Shown here: positions 48,737 to 59,271 of the stretch, piece after piece
Layout of the letters: every line of letters starts with the position of its first letter
Numbering within the stretch: the stretch's first letter is position 1
Origin: Raphanus sativus
Taxonomy: Eukaryota; Streptophyta; Magnoliopsida; Brassicales; Brassicaceae
Assembly (NCBI RefSeq): GCF_000801105.2
Contig: NC_079517.1
Span: 9,238,001-9,302,000, forward strand
Direction of reading: 5' to 3'
Length of the DNA: 64,000 nucleotides
Position numbers and translations under genes: made by a program
The notes under the pieces: model-generated
The model's input: only the letters and a program-made list of their open reading frames with translations
The model's database searches: none
What the model was told of the DNA's origin: nothing

Positions 48737-48980
48737 GGGCATCTTTATCAGTAGGACCTTTAAAAGTCCTTAGGTAAATTTTTTCTTTTTTTTTTTAATT
48801 TTGTTTTTTCTAAAAAAAAAAAAAATTTAAAATAGACCAATTGCACCGCGAACAGAGTTAAGGACAGCACTAGGACGTTTCTTATTTAGGGACAAATTGG
48901 TTCAGTAATCTAGAAAAGTTGGTGGGTCCCACACCAAAACACACAAGGACCACCTTAAGGACTTGGCGATGTTCATGCTC
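48737..48980. mobile_element. Tourist-like MITE with TTA target duplication
   Basis: The left end GGGCATCTTTATC and the right end, read in reverse, GAGCATGAACATC are imperfect inverted repeats. TTA flanks both sides (48734-48736 and 48981-48983). It is 244 bp without a frame. The ends resemble those of the Harbinger element at 56976-61489 (GAGCACCATTATC). Confidence 0.65.
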
Positions 48981-48981
48981 T

Positions 48982-49025
48982 TACTATTGCCTTTCCTTTT
49001 TTTGATCAAATACTATTGCCTCTCC
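48982..49025 (-). mobile_element. Micro-insertion with 15-bp target duplication
   Basis: tactattgcctttcc (48982-48996) and tactattgcctctcc (49011-49025) enclose tttttttgatcaaa. It starts one base inside the TTA duplication of the preceding MITE. The tag, GATCAA next to T's, is the same as in CAMTA4. Confidence 0.75.
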
Positions 49026-49495
49026 TAAAAACAAAAACTTAGTTGTTTATTCCAGCTTACTTCATTGAACTACAAGTCAATAAGGATACTTATTTTTTGA
49101 AGATGTGTGGTTCCACCATATACTTCATTTAACAATTAACTAAACACAAAATAATGAAAACTAAAATGTACAGCCGATGGAACTAGTGATAATTCACGTG
49201 ATGTGACAAGAGAAGGACCCAAGGTCTGCCGTTCTGCCCCATTTTTGAAGCAGCAAAACACGTGATCATGGAGATGTTTGAATTACGATTTCACACTGTA
49301 ATAGCCCTTGTCAACCATTATTTTGTTCATTCTTTTATTGATCCATTATTCTGTTCTTAATTAAAGACATCGGTGATGTTATCGGGCTCCTATATAATTA
49401 AAATATATTTGCCATTAGTTATTAACATAGTGTACACTAATTGAAGCTAATGTTTAGGCATTAAACCTAACACTATTACATAACATAGCATAACA

Positions 49496-49544
49496 ACATT
49501 ATGCATTATATAGTTTCAAAAAAAAAAAAACATTATGCATTATA
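49496..49544 (+). mobile_element. Micro-insertion with 15-bp target duplication
   Basis: acattatgcattata at 49496-49510 and 49530-49544 encloses tagtttc followed by an A-run (19 nt). Confidence 0.8.
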
Positions 49545-51263
49545 CTACTTTTTGTACCAAAATATATGACCATATATCAGCAACAAAGAGAGAAAGAGAG
49601 AGAGATAATGATACGAGTCTTTTTGGGTTAACATAGAAATGTTTAGGCTGAAGCCAGTACATTCTTAACAGCATCTCCAATAATACTATATTTTCACCCT
49701 AAAATAGAATCTAAAATACATTCCTTTAGTGATATTCTGTTTTTTACTTTATAATAAAAGAAAAATGAATTTATTCTATAAATAAAATAATTTATCTATC
49801 TTTTATTCATCACTCTATTTTTTAATCCGAAATAAAATATCATTAGAATATAATCTAATTTTTTGTAAACTTATTTTTTTTTGAAAGAAATATAAAGTAA
49901 ACTATCGTCGAAGCTACAAATTCTTCTACAAAACAACTATAACATTTACCTTAAAAACATTTTTATAAATATTTAGGTTCTAACTTGTAACCACTAAATT
50001 AATACGAAAATGACTAATAAATAGAAGAAATGAACAGAAATATTTAATATTTATGTTTTTCTAACTTGATAAATAATAATTAAATTTGATCTATTATTTC
50101 TTAAATGTAAATGAATATTAAATATTCACAGATAACAAATTTTGTTATAAATGACCTAAATTGTAAGAAATGACAAAAATCAATACTATTCTCGCTCATT
50201 TCATTAGTCACCATAAAACATTAAAAATAATTTATTTTATAATTAATGAAGTTTTTGAAGATATAATATCTCAATTATACATCCAGTGCCTCCCGTGGTA
50301 TAAGCCATATATATAGATGGCATGACTACGACACACACATTATGTGAAATAGTTTTCCATTACATATATTTACTGTTTGATATAATTTTTCCATTATATA
50401 AATTTTTTTTTTCTATTTTAGCTTAGGGCCATATTTGGATCGGCATTATATAGATCCTATTATCCTAAACCATTTTCAACATTTTATTATGTCTCGTAAT
50501 CCTTTATATTAATCATAATCAATTATGTTAAATTATTATAAACAACTACATAAAATAATATTGATAAATAAATTGTGGTATAATTATATAAATATGATAT
50601 GTTACTTTTATATTAATTTAATTTAAAGTTAGTTCTTTCATTTGATTTGTACTAGTTACATTATAAAGATATATTTAAAATATTTATGAGATATATAATA
50701 AAATGACTAAATAAACGAAAAGATTAGTTAGTTATTTGTGCGATATATTTTGTATGAATTGAAATGAGAAATAAAATATATATTTAAAAAGTTAACTAGT
50801 CAAACCTCAAATTTAAACTATACTATTAAATCCTAAAAAATAGTATCTTTTGGAATCCATAAGACTTTATAAAAATTAAGGGGAGAGCAAATTTTAGATG
50901 ATTTTAGGTGAACTGAAATTGTATAATGGTTTTTGTTTGACCATTTTAAAATATTATCTAGGAATGTGTAAATTGGATTTTTATTTTTTTGACTAATGAA
51001 AAGACTACCGAAATATTTTAAAATGACTAGAAAATTAAAAAATTCACAATTTAAAATATTTTTAATAACAATAGATTTCAAATTAGTTTATCACATAACA
51101 AGTTTAATATTATTTGATTTTTAAAAAAATCATCATCGAATACAATAAAAATATCTTAGTACAAGTCACTTTGATTAGATCTCAATTGAATACTAGCTCC
51201 CTTAAAATTGTTTGGAGAGACTTTAGCTGAACTATTTATACGCTTGGCAATGTCAGAAAGCTT

Positions 51264-51309
51264 AACTATCCAGTAGCTTTTTTTTTTTAAACACAACTAT
51301 CCAGTAGCT
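51264..51309 (-). mobile_element. Micro-insertion with 15-bp target duplication
   Basis: aactatccagtagct at 51264-51278 and 51295-51309 encloses ttttttttttaaacac (16 nt). Confidence 0.8.
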
Positions 51310-51371
51310 AACAACGAAATATTACAAAATATGAAATAGAATAAGAAATTGATGTATATTTGTTAAAAAAA

Positions 51372-51414
51372 AAATCTCTCAGATTTGTCAAAAAAAAAAA
51401 AAATCTCTCAGATT
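51372..51414 (+). mobile_element. Micro-insertion with 14-bp target duplication
   Basis: aaatctctcagatt at 51372-51385 and 51401-51414 encloses tgtc plus an A-run (15 nt). Confidence 0.7.
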
Positions 51415-51606
51415 ATTATTAAAAGTTGAACCAAATGACTTGAAGTCTTTGTTTTTTTAACAACTGACTTCTAGTCTTTAACACTACTCCAACGTATCAA
51501 CGCAACATAACAATACATGTCACGTGCGTAGCACTCCTTAGTACACGTCACTGCAGTTACGAGGCCAGCTTTGACTAGACTCCGGATGCGTCAAGAAACA
51601 ACATAT

Positions 51607-51646
51607 CTCCCTCTCCCTCTCCCTCTCCCTCTCCCTCTCCCTCTCA
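51607..51646. repeat. (CTCCCT)n microsatellite
   Basis: About six and a half copies of the hexamer ctccct. Confidence 0.95.
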
Positions 51647-51739
51647 TTATCTGTCTATAATTATATGTACCGATGTACCTCTTATTCAATCCCTTTCCTC
51701 TCCTTGTGTAATTAGCTTTAGCAAATCCCATTCTAAGTA

Positions 51740-51783
51740 ATTACTATTTTTGTTTTTTGCTAAACTAGGTATTACTATTTTTG
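51740..51783 (-). mobile_element. Micro-insertion with 13-bp target duplication
   Basis: attactatttttg at 51740-51752 and 51771-51783 encloses ttttttgctaaactaggt (18 nt). Confidence 0.65.
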
Positions 51784-53180
51784 ACAAACGAGATACTACG
51801 TAACTAACATTTAATATACCGTAAATCTGGCCCGTTGTCAATAAGGAAGTTCATTAATTAAAATCCCATCATTTTACGCCAAGTATGAGGATGGAGATTG
51901 GCGACGTTCTAAGTTAATTGGATTGCACATTTTCGCGGGGCTAACTTTGAAACTAAAATATTTATTGTTTAGAGATAAGTCTTATGCTATCGCGTGAGGT
52001 TGCTTTACTTGTTTTCTTCCCAAAAGTTGTTATAAAATCTTCAATAAAAAAGGAGAATTTGTTGGTTATAACTCTTTACGTACTCTTTACCTTTTGCATG
52101 CATGGCCTATATCTCAAAAAGGTACAATATATTTAATTAGGGTTTGTTCCTACAACACGATCCATCTTCTTTTCGTATATATACGGTGTATATACGGTCA
52201 GAGACAAACATTACGTGCGTACAAATAAATCTGGTTATACGAAGGACACGTACTTGCCTTCTACGTATTTTAAACACACGTGTGCACCTTTGTTACTCGC
52301 CTGCTCCACTAACCCCTTATACATTCGATCCCTTGAAGGATAGTATTTTCTTTAAGAAAGAGGGTTGTGACCATATTCATTTCCTCCTTTTTCTAACAAG
52401 TGACAACGTACACATCGTCCACGTATGATCTGATCTCCTAACGCCGTATTACTCCACGTGTTCACTAATTAAAATCGAATTACGCTTCAAACGTGGAAGG
52501 AAAGTATCTGGATCTTCTTAAATATTTTCGAATTATGGTCATTTTGTGACTATAGTCTATATACCTTCACAGTTGTAATCAGTTTGACATTTCTGTCTAT
52601 GTTTTAGTCGACGAAAAATCATGCGATCATATCCCATAAATCTTATTTTCTTCCCGTTTTGTAAAAAGTAGAAGGGAATCCAAAGATTCAGAGTCATGTA
52701 TAATAAAAGAAGAGACGTGGCAAAAGGAGGAGAGAGACGTGCACCACAGGGAGGGAACAACAAAATCTGTCTACAAACTTCCCAGCAAAAAGTGGGGCCC
52801 GCCTCCTAACAGCTTTCCCTCTTTAACTGATTCGATCTTCGTTCAGTAGAGTGAACGACTGGAATTCTCAGGGTCCTACCTTCAATTTTATCTTGAGTAT
52901 TTAGCAAATTAGGTATTTTTGAAACTGTAACTATAAAAATATACTAATAGATTATAGATATCAAAGATGATGTAAAACAAATTTGAAACTCGAAATGAAA
53001 AGATAAGAAACACGTTTTCTAAGGAAAGAAAAAATAGTATTATATGTTTTGGCTATATTTAATTTACAAAAAGAAATGTTTTGGCTATATATATAGTATG
53101 ATAAATATAGTCATTTGTAAATTCGTATGTGTATTTGATAATTATCTTTCTTAGAAAAAAAAATCAAATTGGATTGGATA
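51784..53180. other. Gene-free stretch, slightly GC-richer
   Basis: Several cacgtg/acgtgt motifs occur at about 52240-52500, and the composition is less AT-rich than the flanks. It looks like a promoter region, but no gene follows on either strand before transposon sequence begins. Confidence 0.35.
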
Positions 53181-53220
53181 AGTTATTAATAACTTTTTGG
53201 CAAAAAAGTTATTAATAACT
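53181..53220 (-). mobile_element. Micro-insertion with 14-bp target duplication, next to a SINE
   Basis: agttattaataact at 53181-53194 and 53207-53220 encloses ttttggcaaaaa. Its right copy overlaps the left target duplication of the neighbouring SINE (53212-53232), so two insertions used the same few bases. Confidence 0.75.
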
Positions 53221-53232
53221 AGTTTACTTTTT

Positions 53233-53420
53233 TTTTTTTGATAATCTAGGTATCCGGATCTCTCACTTAGTGCGACTATTCCACCACGTCCAACCGGAAC
53301 TGGCGAGGAAAGTCCTGGAAACCAAACAGAAACCATGTAAATCCGATGTGGCTGAGGTTCGAACTTGTGATGGCAGGCATCTCAGCCGATGTTTCTTTAC
53401 CACCAGACCACGACATCCGG
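53233..53420 (-). mobile_element. tRNA-derived SINE (S1-like)
   Basis: A 21-bp repeat (ttaataactagtttac followed by T's) flanks the element at 53212-53232 and 53421-53441. Read on the minus strand, the body starts GGATGTCGTGGTCTGGTGGT (A-box-like) and has a B box GTTCGAACC complementary to ggttcgaac at 53356-53364. It ends TAGATTATC plus an A-run. Length about 190 bp fits Brassicaceae S1 SINEs transcribed by RNA polymerase III. Confidence 0.88.
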
Positions 53421-53951
53421 TTAATAACTAGTTTACTTTTTCTTTTTGTTAAAACTAATTTATTTCATTTTGTCGTATAATTTATCTATAATATAATTTT
53501 ATCTGTCATATATGTGTGGTGAGTAAGATAAATATGAGTAGCTAGCTTGAAGTTGTTGGAATCACGTGGTAGCCTCTCCAACAATCAAAGCGATATAACC
53601 GTGAGAATTAGGTGACATAACCGAAGCGAAGGCATGTGATACGGCGGTGAGAGTGGTTATGGAGTATGGGACGCCTTTACTTCTCTATGGTTGCCAATGC
53701 CACGTGTTGACTACATTTTTTTTTCTGACCAATCTTTAATTTACGATCATCATCTAATTTGAAGAACTGGATCATCATAATCGTACCGTTTTGTAAAAGA
53801 TGTCAGCTGAAAGTACCCTAGTAAATCGTGATGTAGCATATCATTAGGCCTACAAACTAGGTACGAAGCCATGCATATTGTGCATTGTACCACGCATGTA
53901 GAAGCAGAAAACGTAGTTTGCGTGTGGGTTAGGGCAACAATAACATACATA

Positions 53952-54918
53952 CCTATATACTAAAGCACAAGTCACACATCCAATAATATTATGATACATC
54001 AGCTATATCTAAAAAAATAAGAACAATTAAACTAGACAATAAAAATTACACAAACGTAAAAAGAACAAAAGTAAAAATAAAAACTCTCTAACAAAAAAAC
54101 TTAAATCCCTAAATTTTCTCAAATAACTACCACGTTCAAAAGTAAAACATGTAATCCTCAACCACCAAATCATGCCACGACTTGAAACTGTTACATCTGT
54201 AAAAAAATTTCAGTTAACTATCTTGCTTCTTTTATCTGATCTCTCCCTCTCCTCTTGGCTATAGTCTTCTTCATCAAGATGTTTTTTTTTGGGTTTTGAG
54301 TGTCGCAAAGAAAAAATTGATACAGGTTTATAGCTATTTTTTACATGAATCAGATCGAAGATGTCAATTGGATTTTCTACTGTTACAGAGCATAATTCTT
54401 CAAACAGAATAGTGGAAAATCAAAGCATCGTAATTTGTCAACAACCGAGGTAATTAAGTATATAGGACTATTATCTTTTTTTTGGCAAAAATAGAACTAT
54501 TATCTAAGATCAGTATTTTTCCCATTCTTAAAATACGAACGTGAGTATTTTGACATGGAAAGATTTACATTTTGGAGAGTTCTATTTAACAAACAAAATA
54601 AAAATCAAACGTACCAAATATAATATTTTATACCATAAAAAGTTTATACCATACTTTTAACCTTTTTTATATAAGCAAGCTTTCAAGCATGTGTGATTGA
54701 CTCATTTTAGAAACAGTTAAAAAAAATTGTTTTAGTGCTTCCAATCACTTCGCTTGAATGCAACTATTCTTAAATTTTTGTGCGAATGTCTTATCTAGGT
54801 TTAGAATAGTAATTTATTTTGGTATTTTGAGTCATTAAATTTTTGACCAGCAAGAAAAAAATTAAATAATTTGAAAGACAGTGGAATTGTTCCGTGCGGA
54901 GCACGGGGGTAATACTAG
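53952..54918 (+). mobile_element. Non-autonomous Helitron with nested micro-insertion
   Basis: It starts CCTATATACTAAAGCAC (canonical TC changed to CC) after an A. It ends with the hairpin CCGTGCGGAGCACGG, a short spacer and CTAG at 54915-54918, followed by T. No duplication and no Rep/helicase frame. The 5' phrase resembles Arabidopsis ATREP elements. Confidence 0.72.
54462..54505 (-). mobile_element. Micro-insertion inside the Helitron
   Basis: ataggactattatct (54462-54476) and atagaactattatct (54491-54505), one mismatch, enclose a T-run with ggcaaaa. The ggcaaa tag is shared with 53195-53206. Confidence 0.7.
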
Positions 54919-55049
54919 TATTAGCTAATTTGGTAACCACTGATTTAAGTATCTTACTATTTTAAGGTGGCTAGATTTAATTTGTTTCTTTAACTTTAAG
55001 TTAACTAACTAATAACAACCCTAACTCAATACATATATATACAATATAA

Positions 55050-55235
55050 CCTCTTTAAATTAATAATCGATAGATTAATATCTCTATAAATTAATATAAT
55101 TTTATAGTCCCAAAATAAGTTTTTGGTTCAATTAGTATCTCGATAAATTAATAATCTCTATAAATTAATAAAAAAATATAGTTTTGCTATAATCCCAACA
55201 TTATTAATTTATAGAGGTTTCACTGTATGTATATA
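55050..55235. repeat. AT-rich foldback (MITE-like) element
   Basis: The left end ataacctctttaaattaataat and the right end attattaatttatagaggt(t) are inverted. Between them ctctataaattaata recurs several times. The type (hAT or MULE) was not determined. Confidence 0.55.
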
Positions 55236-55588
55236 TTCTCTCAATAAGTTATATCATAAGCTCCGGAAAATATGCACAAGTGCATGCATACATGACTTTT
55301 TTTTTTGTTTTGGATTATAAAATAAAAATAAAATATTGAGGAAATCACAAAATTCATATGAATTGTAATCATTCCTTTCAATAGCATAAAATAATGTTAA
55401 AAATAACATAAATATTATTTTGATACCTTTTTTTTGATACCTTTTATTTTGATACCTTTCACCTGAATTTTAAACAGGTTCAATATACTTTCGCACCTTT
55501 GAAATATATATTATCAATGACTTTTGGATTTTATTATATCTTATATATTTTATTAATTTTGATTTTGAACAAAGTACATATCAATTCT

Positions 55589-55635
55589 ACATATTATAAC
55601 AAGATTTTTTTTGATCAACATATTATAACAAGATT
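55589..55635 (-). mobile_element. Micro-insertion with 18-bp target duplication
   Basis: acatattataacaagatt at 55589-55606 and 55618-55635 encloses only ttttttgatca. The gatca tag matches the CAMTA4 and 48982 events. Confidence 0.85.
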
Positions 55636-55770
55636 ATCACTGCAAAACCATAGTAAAAGTTAAGTGCATGGTTCTATGCGGGAAGAGTTGTCAAAATTTT
55701 CTTGAAAAAAAAAAGAGTTGTCAAAAATGTTAATAATGAAATAATAATATAAATATTAATGGAGTTTTAA

Positions 55771-56106
55771 AGATATCTCCAACAAGGATCCTATGTGTAA
55801 TTCTCAAACTAAAGTTGTTGGAGCCTCTTTTTTTTTGGTAAGTTGTTGGAGCCTCATTTCGAAGATGTGTAATTCTTAAAATAAAAGTTTTAACGATGGA
55901 TTATTCTAATGATAACCCTTAAATATGTTTTTCACTTTTGTATTATATATATACATTTAAGTAATAATAAAATTTCTAATTTAATAATAAAAATCAAAAG
56001 TATAATTTAAGTTTTGTGGTTGGAAAATGAAAATGTTTTAATGCTAAGATTAAGCTAAAATGATGTAGTTTACACAATAAAAGGCTGCTATGGATTGGAG
56101 ATGTCT
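55771..56106. mobile_element. MITE with TAA target duplication
   Basis: The left end AGATATCTCCAACAAGG and the right end in reverse, AGACATCTCCAATCCAT, are inverted repeats, flanked by TAA on both sides. It is 336 bp without a frame. A micro-insertion (55812-55855) is nested inside. Confidence 0.7.
55812..55855 (-). mobile_element. Micro-insertion nested in a MITE
   Basis: aagttgttggagcctc at 55812-55827 and 55840-55855 encloses a T-run and ggt (12 nt). Confidence 0.85.
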
Positions 56107-56694
56107 TAAATGGTTTACATTTGCTAGGTCTATAAACAGTACTCAAGGTAATTTAGAAAACCTATCTACGGGTTGAGTAATTCAGATCGATGTCGAAGCC
56201 TCAAGGCAAGTCACCATCATGCATGTTTCCTTCGTGGGAAGAAAATGTTTCCACGCATTCCTTTTCTCCGTATATTGTCATTGACTGATATATATAGATT
56301 TCGGTCATTAACTGATATATATATATAGATTTCTGGTTACAACTTACAAGGGGTTCATTTGCTATTAAAATTATACGTTATAACATCTCAGTGCGACTAA
56401 AAGAGAGATCGAAGAGAAGTATTATTATTAAAATATGCTTTTCCTCTTTCCTTCAAGAGAAGTAAGTAACAACTAGTTTCAAGAAAAAAAAGTTAAAGTA
56501 AAAACTAAAGCTTTTGGATATGTGTAGATGTACGAAGAAACTATGTGTAGATCTTGACAGATGAGAAATCTAGTAACAAGGTCTGAAGACCAGCTGGAAG
56601 TCTAATAGGTAATATAAATTCTAGTATATTATTTGAGACGTATTCTATTTGTGCACAAACTAATGTCAAATCTTGTCTGCTTCCATGATTATTA
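56107..56694. other. AT-rich gene-free stretch
   Basis: No gene. The phrase actgatatatatagatttc(t/g)gt is repeated in tandem at about 56283-56335. Confidence 0.45.
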
Positions 56695-56972
56695 GGGCAT
56701 AAGCATCAGTGATTTTCTCATTCTCGATTCCCTAGATATGTTTTTCATTATTTTAATTTTTTTTTTCGTTTGACTTTTAAAAAAAAAAAATAATAATTAA
56801 AATCGAACCTATCGCGGGCCGCCACGTGTCGTGGAGCCCGCGAAACAGTAACGATACGGTATCACCAGAGTGATACTCTACGGCACAGGTTCATAACATT
56901 TCAATTATTATATTGTTTTTTTGTCTCGAAAAACGTGTGAACTCTTCTTCTGATATTTCAATGCGCATGGCC
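56695..56972. mobile_element. Tourist-like MITE abutting the Harbinger element
   Basis: The left end GGGCATAAGCATC and the right end in reverse, GGCCATGCGCATT, are imperfect inverted repeats. TTA precedes (56692-56694) and follows (56973-56975). The right TTA is also the left target duplication of the Harbinger element. It is 278 bp, with a GC-rich G-box-containing core (ccacgtgtcgtgg). Confidence 0.6.
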
Positions 56973-57294
56973 TTAGAGCACCATTATCCCAAATACCTTA
57001 ATGGGTCTTTTAATTTGTTTTTATTGTATTTAATGAGTTAATTGTGGTAAAAGAGTTGATTAAGAACCTTAAGATTTTTTCCACCTCCATTGCAACTCTT
57101 TTATTTTAAGGTTCTTAAAAAAAATTGAAAACAATTATTTTTAAAATAAAATTTATTTTTGTTACATAAAACATAATAAAAGAAAAGACAACATTTTAAA
57201 CATACATTATTAAATTAAAATATGAAAACAAAGATTAGTAAAATATAGGAAAACAATTTGAAAGAAGCATCCGGGATCAGTTGTCGTCTTCATC

Positions 57295-58602
57295 TCATCC
57301 AAATTTATTCCATATATGTTCAACCAAATTGTTTTTCAGATGTTGATGCATTTGTATATCACGAATACTTGTCTCAACATCCATCTGGTTTGCGAAACTT
57401 TGAGGGGCACCTGTATAAAACGTGTGATCGACATGTGAAGTTCTGTTGTCTTCGCCTTGCGTGAACTTTGCATTATTTTCTAGAGTGTATCCACTTCGTT
57501 CATCTTCTACTATCATATTATGGAGTATGATACATGCCATCATAATATTCCAAATTTTGTCTTTATCCCAAAACAGCACTGGATTTTTAACAATGGCAAA
57601 CCGAGCTTGCAAGACTCCAAAAGCACGCTCGATATCTTTCCGAGTGCCTTCTTGACGTTGAGCAAATAAAACTGCTTTCGGTCCTTGTGGTAAAGGAATA
57701 GATTGGATAAAAGTTGCCCATTTCGGATAAATACCATCGGTAAGATAGTAAGGCATATGATACTCGTTTCCATTGACAGAGAAAGTGACATTCGGAGTTT
57801 GACCATGTATTACGTCATAAAAAACAGGCGAACGTTCAAGAACATTGATATCATTTAAAGTACCTGGAGCTCCAAAAAACGCATGCCATATCCAGAGATC
57901 AAATAAAGCAACCGCCTCTAAAACGATTGTTGGTTTAGCCGAACCACGAGAGTATTGCCCTTTCCAAGCAAAAGGACAATTCTTCCACCGCCAATGCATA
58001 CAATCGATGCTTCCTATCATCCCGGAAAATCCACGATACTCTCCGGCATCGAGTAGACGTTGAAGATCAGCCGGCGTTGGTCTTCTTAGGTATTGATCGC
58101 CGAACAAAGATATAATTCCTTCGGCAAATTTTTCCACACATAACCGAGTTGTTGATTCAGCGAGCCGGAGGTATTCGTCGACCGTATCAGCCGCAGAACC
58201 ATATGCCAAGACACGAATGGCTGCAGTACACTTTTGAAGGGGAGAGAGACTAATCCTTCCGAGGGCATCGCGCTTTTCCCGAAAATATTCAAAATCGGTG
58301 GAGAGTCGATCAACAATGCGCATGAACAATGGCCTGTTCATTCTAAAACGTCGGCGGAACATATTTTCTTTATACGTTGGAGTTTCACTAAAATAATCAT
58401 TCCATAAAAGAATATGCCCTTCTTCACGATGTCTTTCGATGTAAGCTCGTTTTTTTCTTGCATTTCTTCGTGCTTCTTGATCATTACGAATGGTTAGATT
58501 CTCCATGACTTGATCAAAACGTTTATCAAACGCAGCATCAAATGCATCATCAAATGCATCATCAAATGCATCATCTAAATTATTTTGAGAAGAAGAAGCC
58601 AT
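57295..58602 (-). CDS. PIF/Harbinger transposase (DDE_Tnp_4 family)
   Basis: Cut-and-paste transposase of 435 residues in one open frame from ATG to stop. The N-terminus has an acidic repeat, DDAF three times from a 12-bp tandem repeat at about 58545-58580. A basic stretch RRNARKKRAYIERH (near 45-58) follows, then the HTH-like region FRRRFRMNRPLFMRIVDRL. The catalytic core has D200 in GSIDCMHWRW, D251 in GTLNDINVLERS, D289 in YLTDGIYPKW and E325 in RKDIERAFGVLQARF. D200, D289 and E325 fit the family's DD35E spacing. No stop or frameshift interrupts the frame. It should act with the upstream Myb-like partner, which in PIF elements helps recruit the transposase to the ends. Domesticated relatives such as ALP1 exist, but the flanking inverted repeats show this is a transposon copy. 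Confidence 0.93.
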   Translation of the reverse strand: MASSSQNNLDDAFDDAFDDAFDAAFDKRFDQVMENLTIRNDQEARRNARKKRAYIERHREEGHILLWNDYFSETPTYKENMFRRRFRMNRPLFMRIVDRLSTDFEYFREKRDALGRISLSPLQKCTAAIRVLAYGSAADTVDEYLRLAESTTRLCVEKFAEGIISLFGDQYLRRPTPADLQRLLDAGEYRGFSGMIGSIDCMHWRWKNCPFAWKGQYSRGSAKPTIVLEAVALFDLWIWHAFFGAPGTLNDINVLERSPVFYDVIHGQTPNVTFSVNGNEYHMPYYLTDGIYPKWATFIQSIPLPQGPKAVLFAQRQEGTRKDIERAFGVLQARFAIVKNPVLFWDKDKIWNIMMACIILHNMIVEDERSGYTLENNAKFTQGEDNRTSHVDHTFYTGAPQSFANQMDVETSIRDIQMHQHLKNNLVEHIWNKFG

Positions 58603-58879
58603 ATATGGTGATTAAAGAATTTTTAGAAGAGAAGATAAAGATGGTTGAAGTGTTTGAAAAATAGAAGATGAGTTTGTTGTTGCGTTGGATATAGAGAGAA
58701 GATGAGTTTGTTGTTGTTGTTGATCTTATAAATAGAGAAGATTCATTTATAAATACAAAAGATGAGTTTGTTGTTATTATACAATGCATATGTCCGTGAC
58801 ACTAAACTACAAAACAAGACTCACAAACTGACATCTCATGTGACAATACACTACACTACACTACACAAGACTACACTAC

Positions 58880-58995
58880 ACGACACTTCACTTTTGTCCG
58901 TGACACCACACTTGTGTGCTTCTTGCACTCCACTTCTTTGTCCGTGACACCACACTTGTGTACTTTTTGCACTCCACTTCTTACCTCATGTCTTC
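58880..58995. repeat. Tandem ~45-bp repeat between the Harbinger genes
   Basis: The phrase tttgtccgtgacaccacact and what follows, down to actccacttctt, is repeated almost exactly twice. A partial earlier copy (gtccgtgacact) lies at about 58793. Confidence 0.8.
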
Positions 58996-59271
58996 TTACC
59001 TCCTGTCGACATTGAGATCAAATGAGTCACAAACAGAAATCATTTAACATAAATCACAGCAACCAACAAGTCATGAACAAGAACCATACATAGAAATCAT
59101 TTCATTAGAAAGAACACTAGTTTTTCCTTGAGACATGAAACAAAAACCATAAACAGAAATAACAGAAATCAAATGAAACAACAACAGAAACAGAAACATG
59201 AAACAGAAACATGAAACAGAAACAGAAACAGAAATCACATGAAACAGAAACCGAGAATTACATCAACTCTT

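Larger units (their letters stand above)
49026..51606. other. AT-rich gene-free stretch
   Basis: No gene. Around 49671-49700 the phrase acagcatctccaataatac resembles the end of a common Brassicaceae MITE, but the matching other end was not found. Micro-insertions are listed separately. Confidence 0.45.
54920..55770. other. AT-rich stretch with foldback repeat and micro-insertion
   Basis: No gene. It contains the inverted-repeat unit at 55050-55235 and the micro-insertion at 55589-55635, listed separately. Confidence 0.45.

Noticed and set aside
53340..53420. tRNA gene suggested by A- and B-box-like sequences
   Set aside because: Flanking 21-bp duplication and 3' A-run show a SINE; the tRNA part is degenerate.
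55420..55462. Possible further micro-insertions around repeated gatacctttt
   Set aside because: Short, overlapping and T-rich; simple slippage explains it as well.
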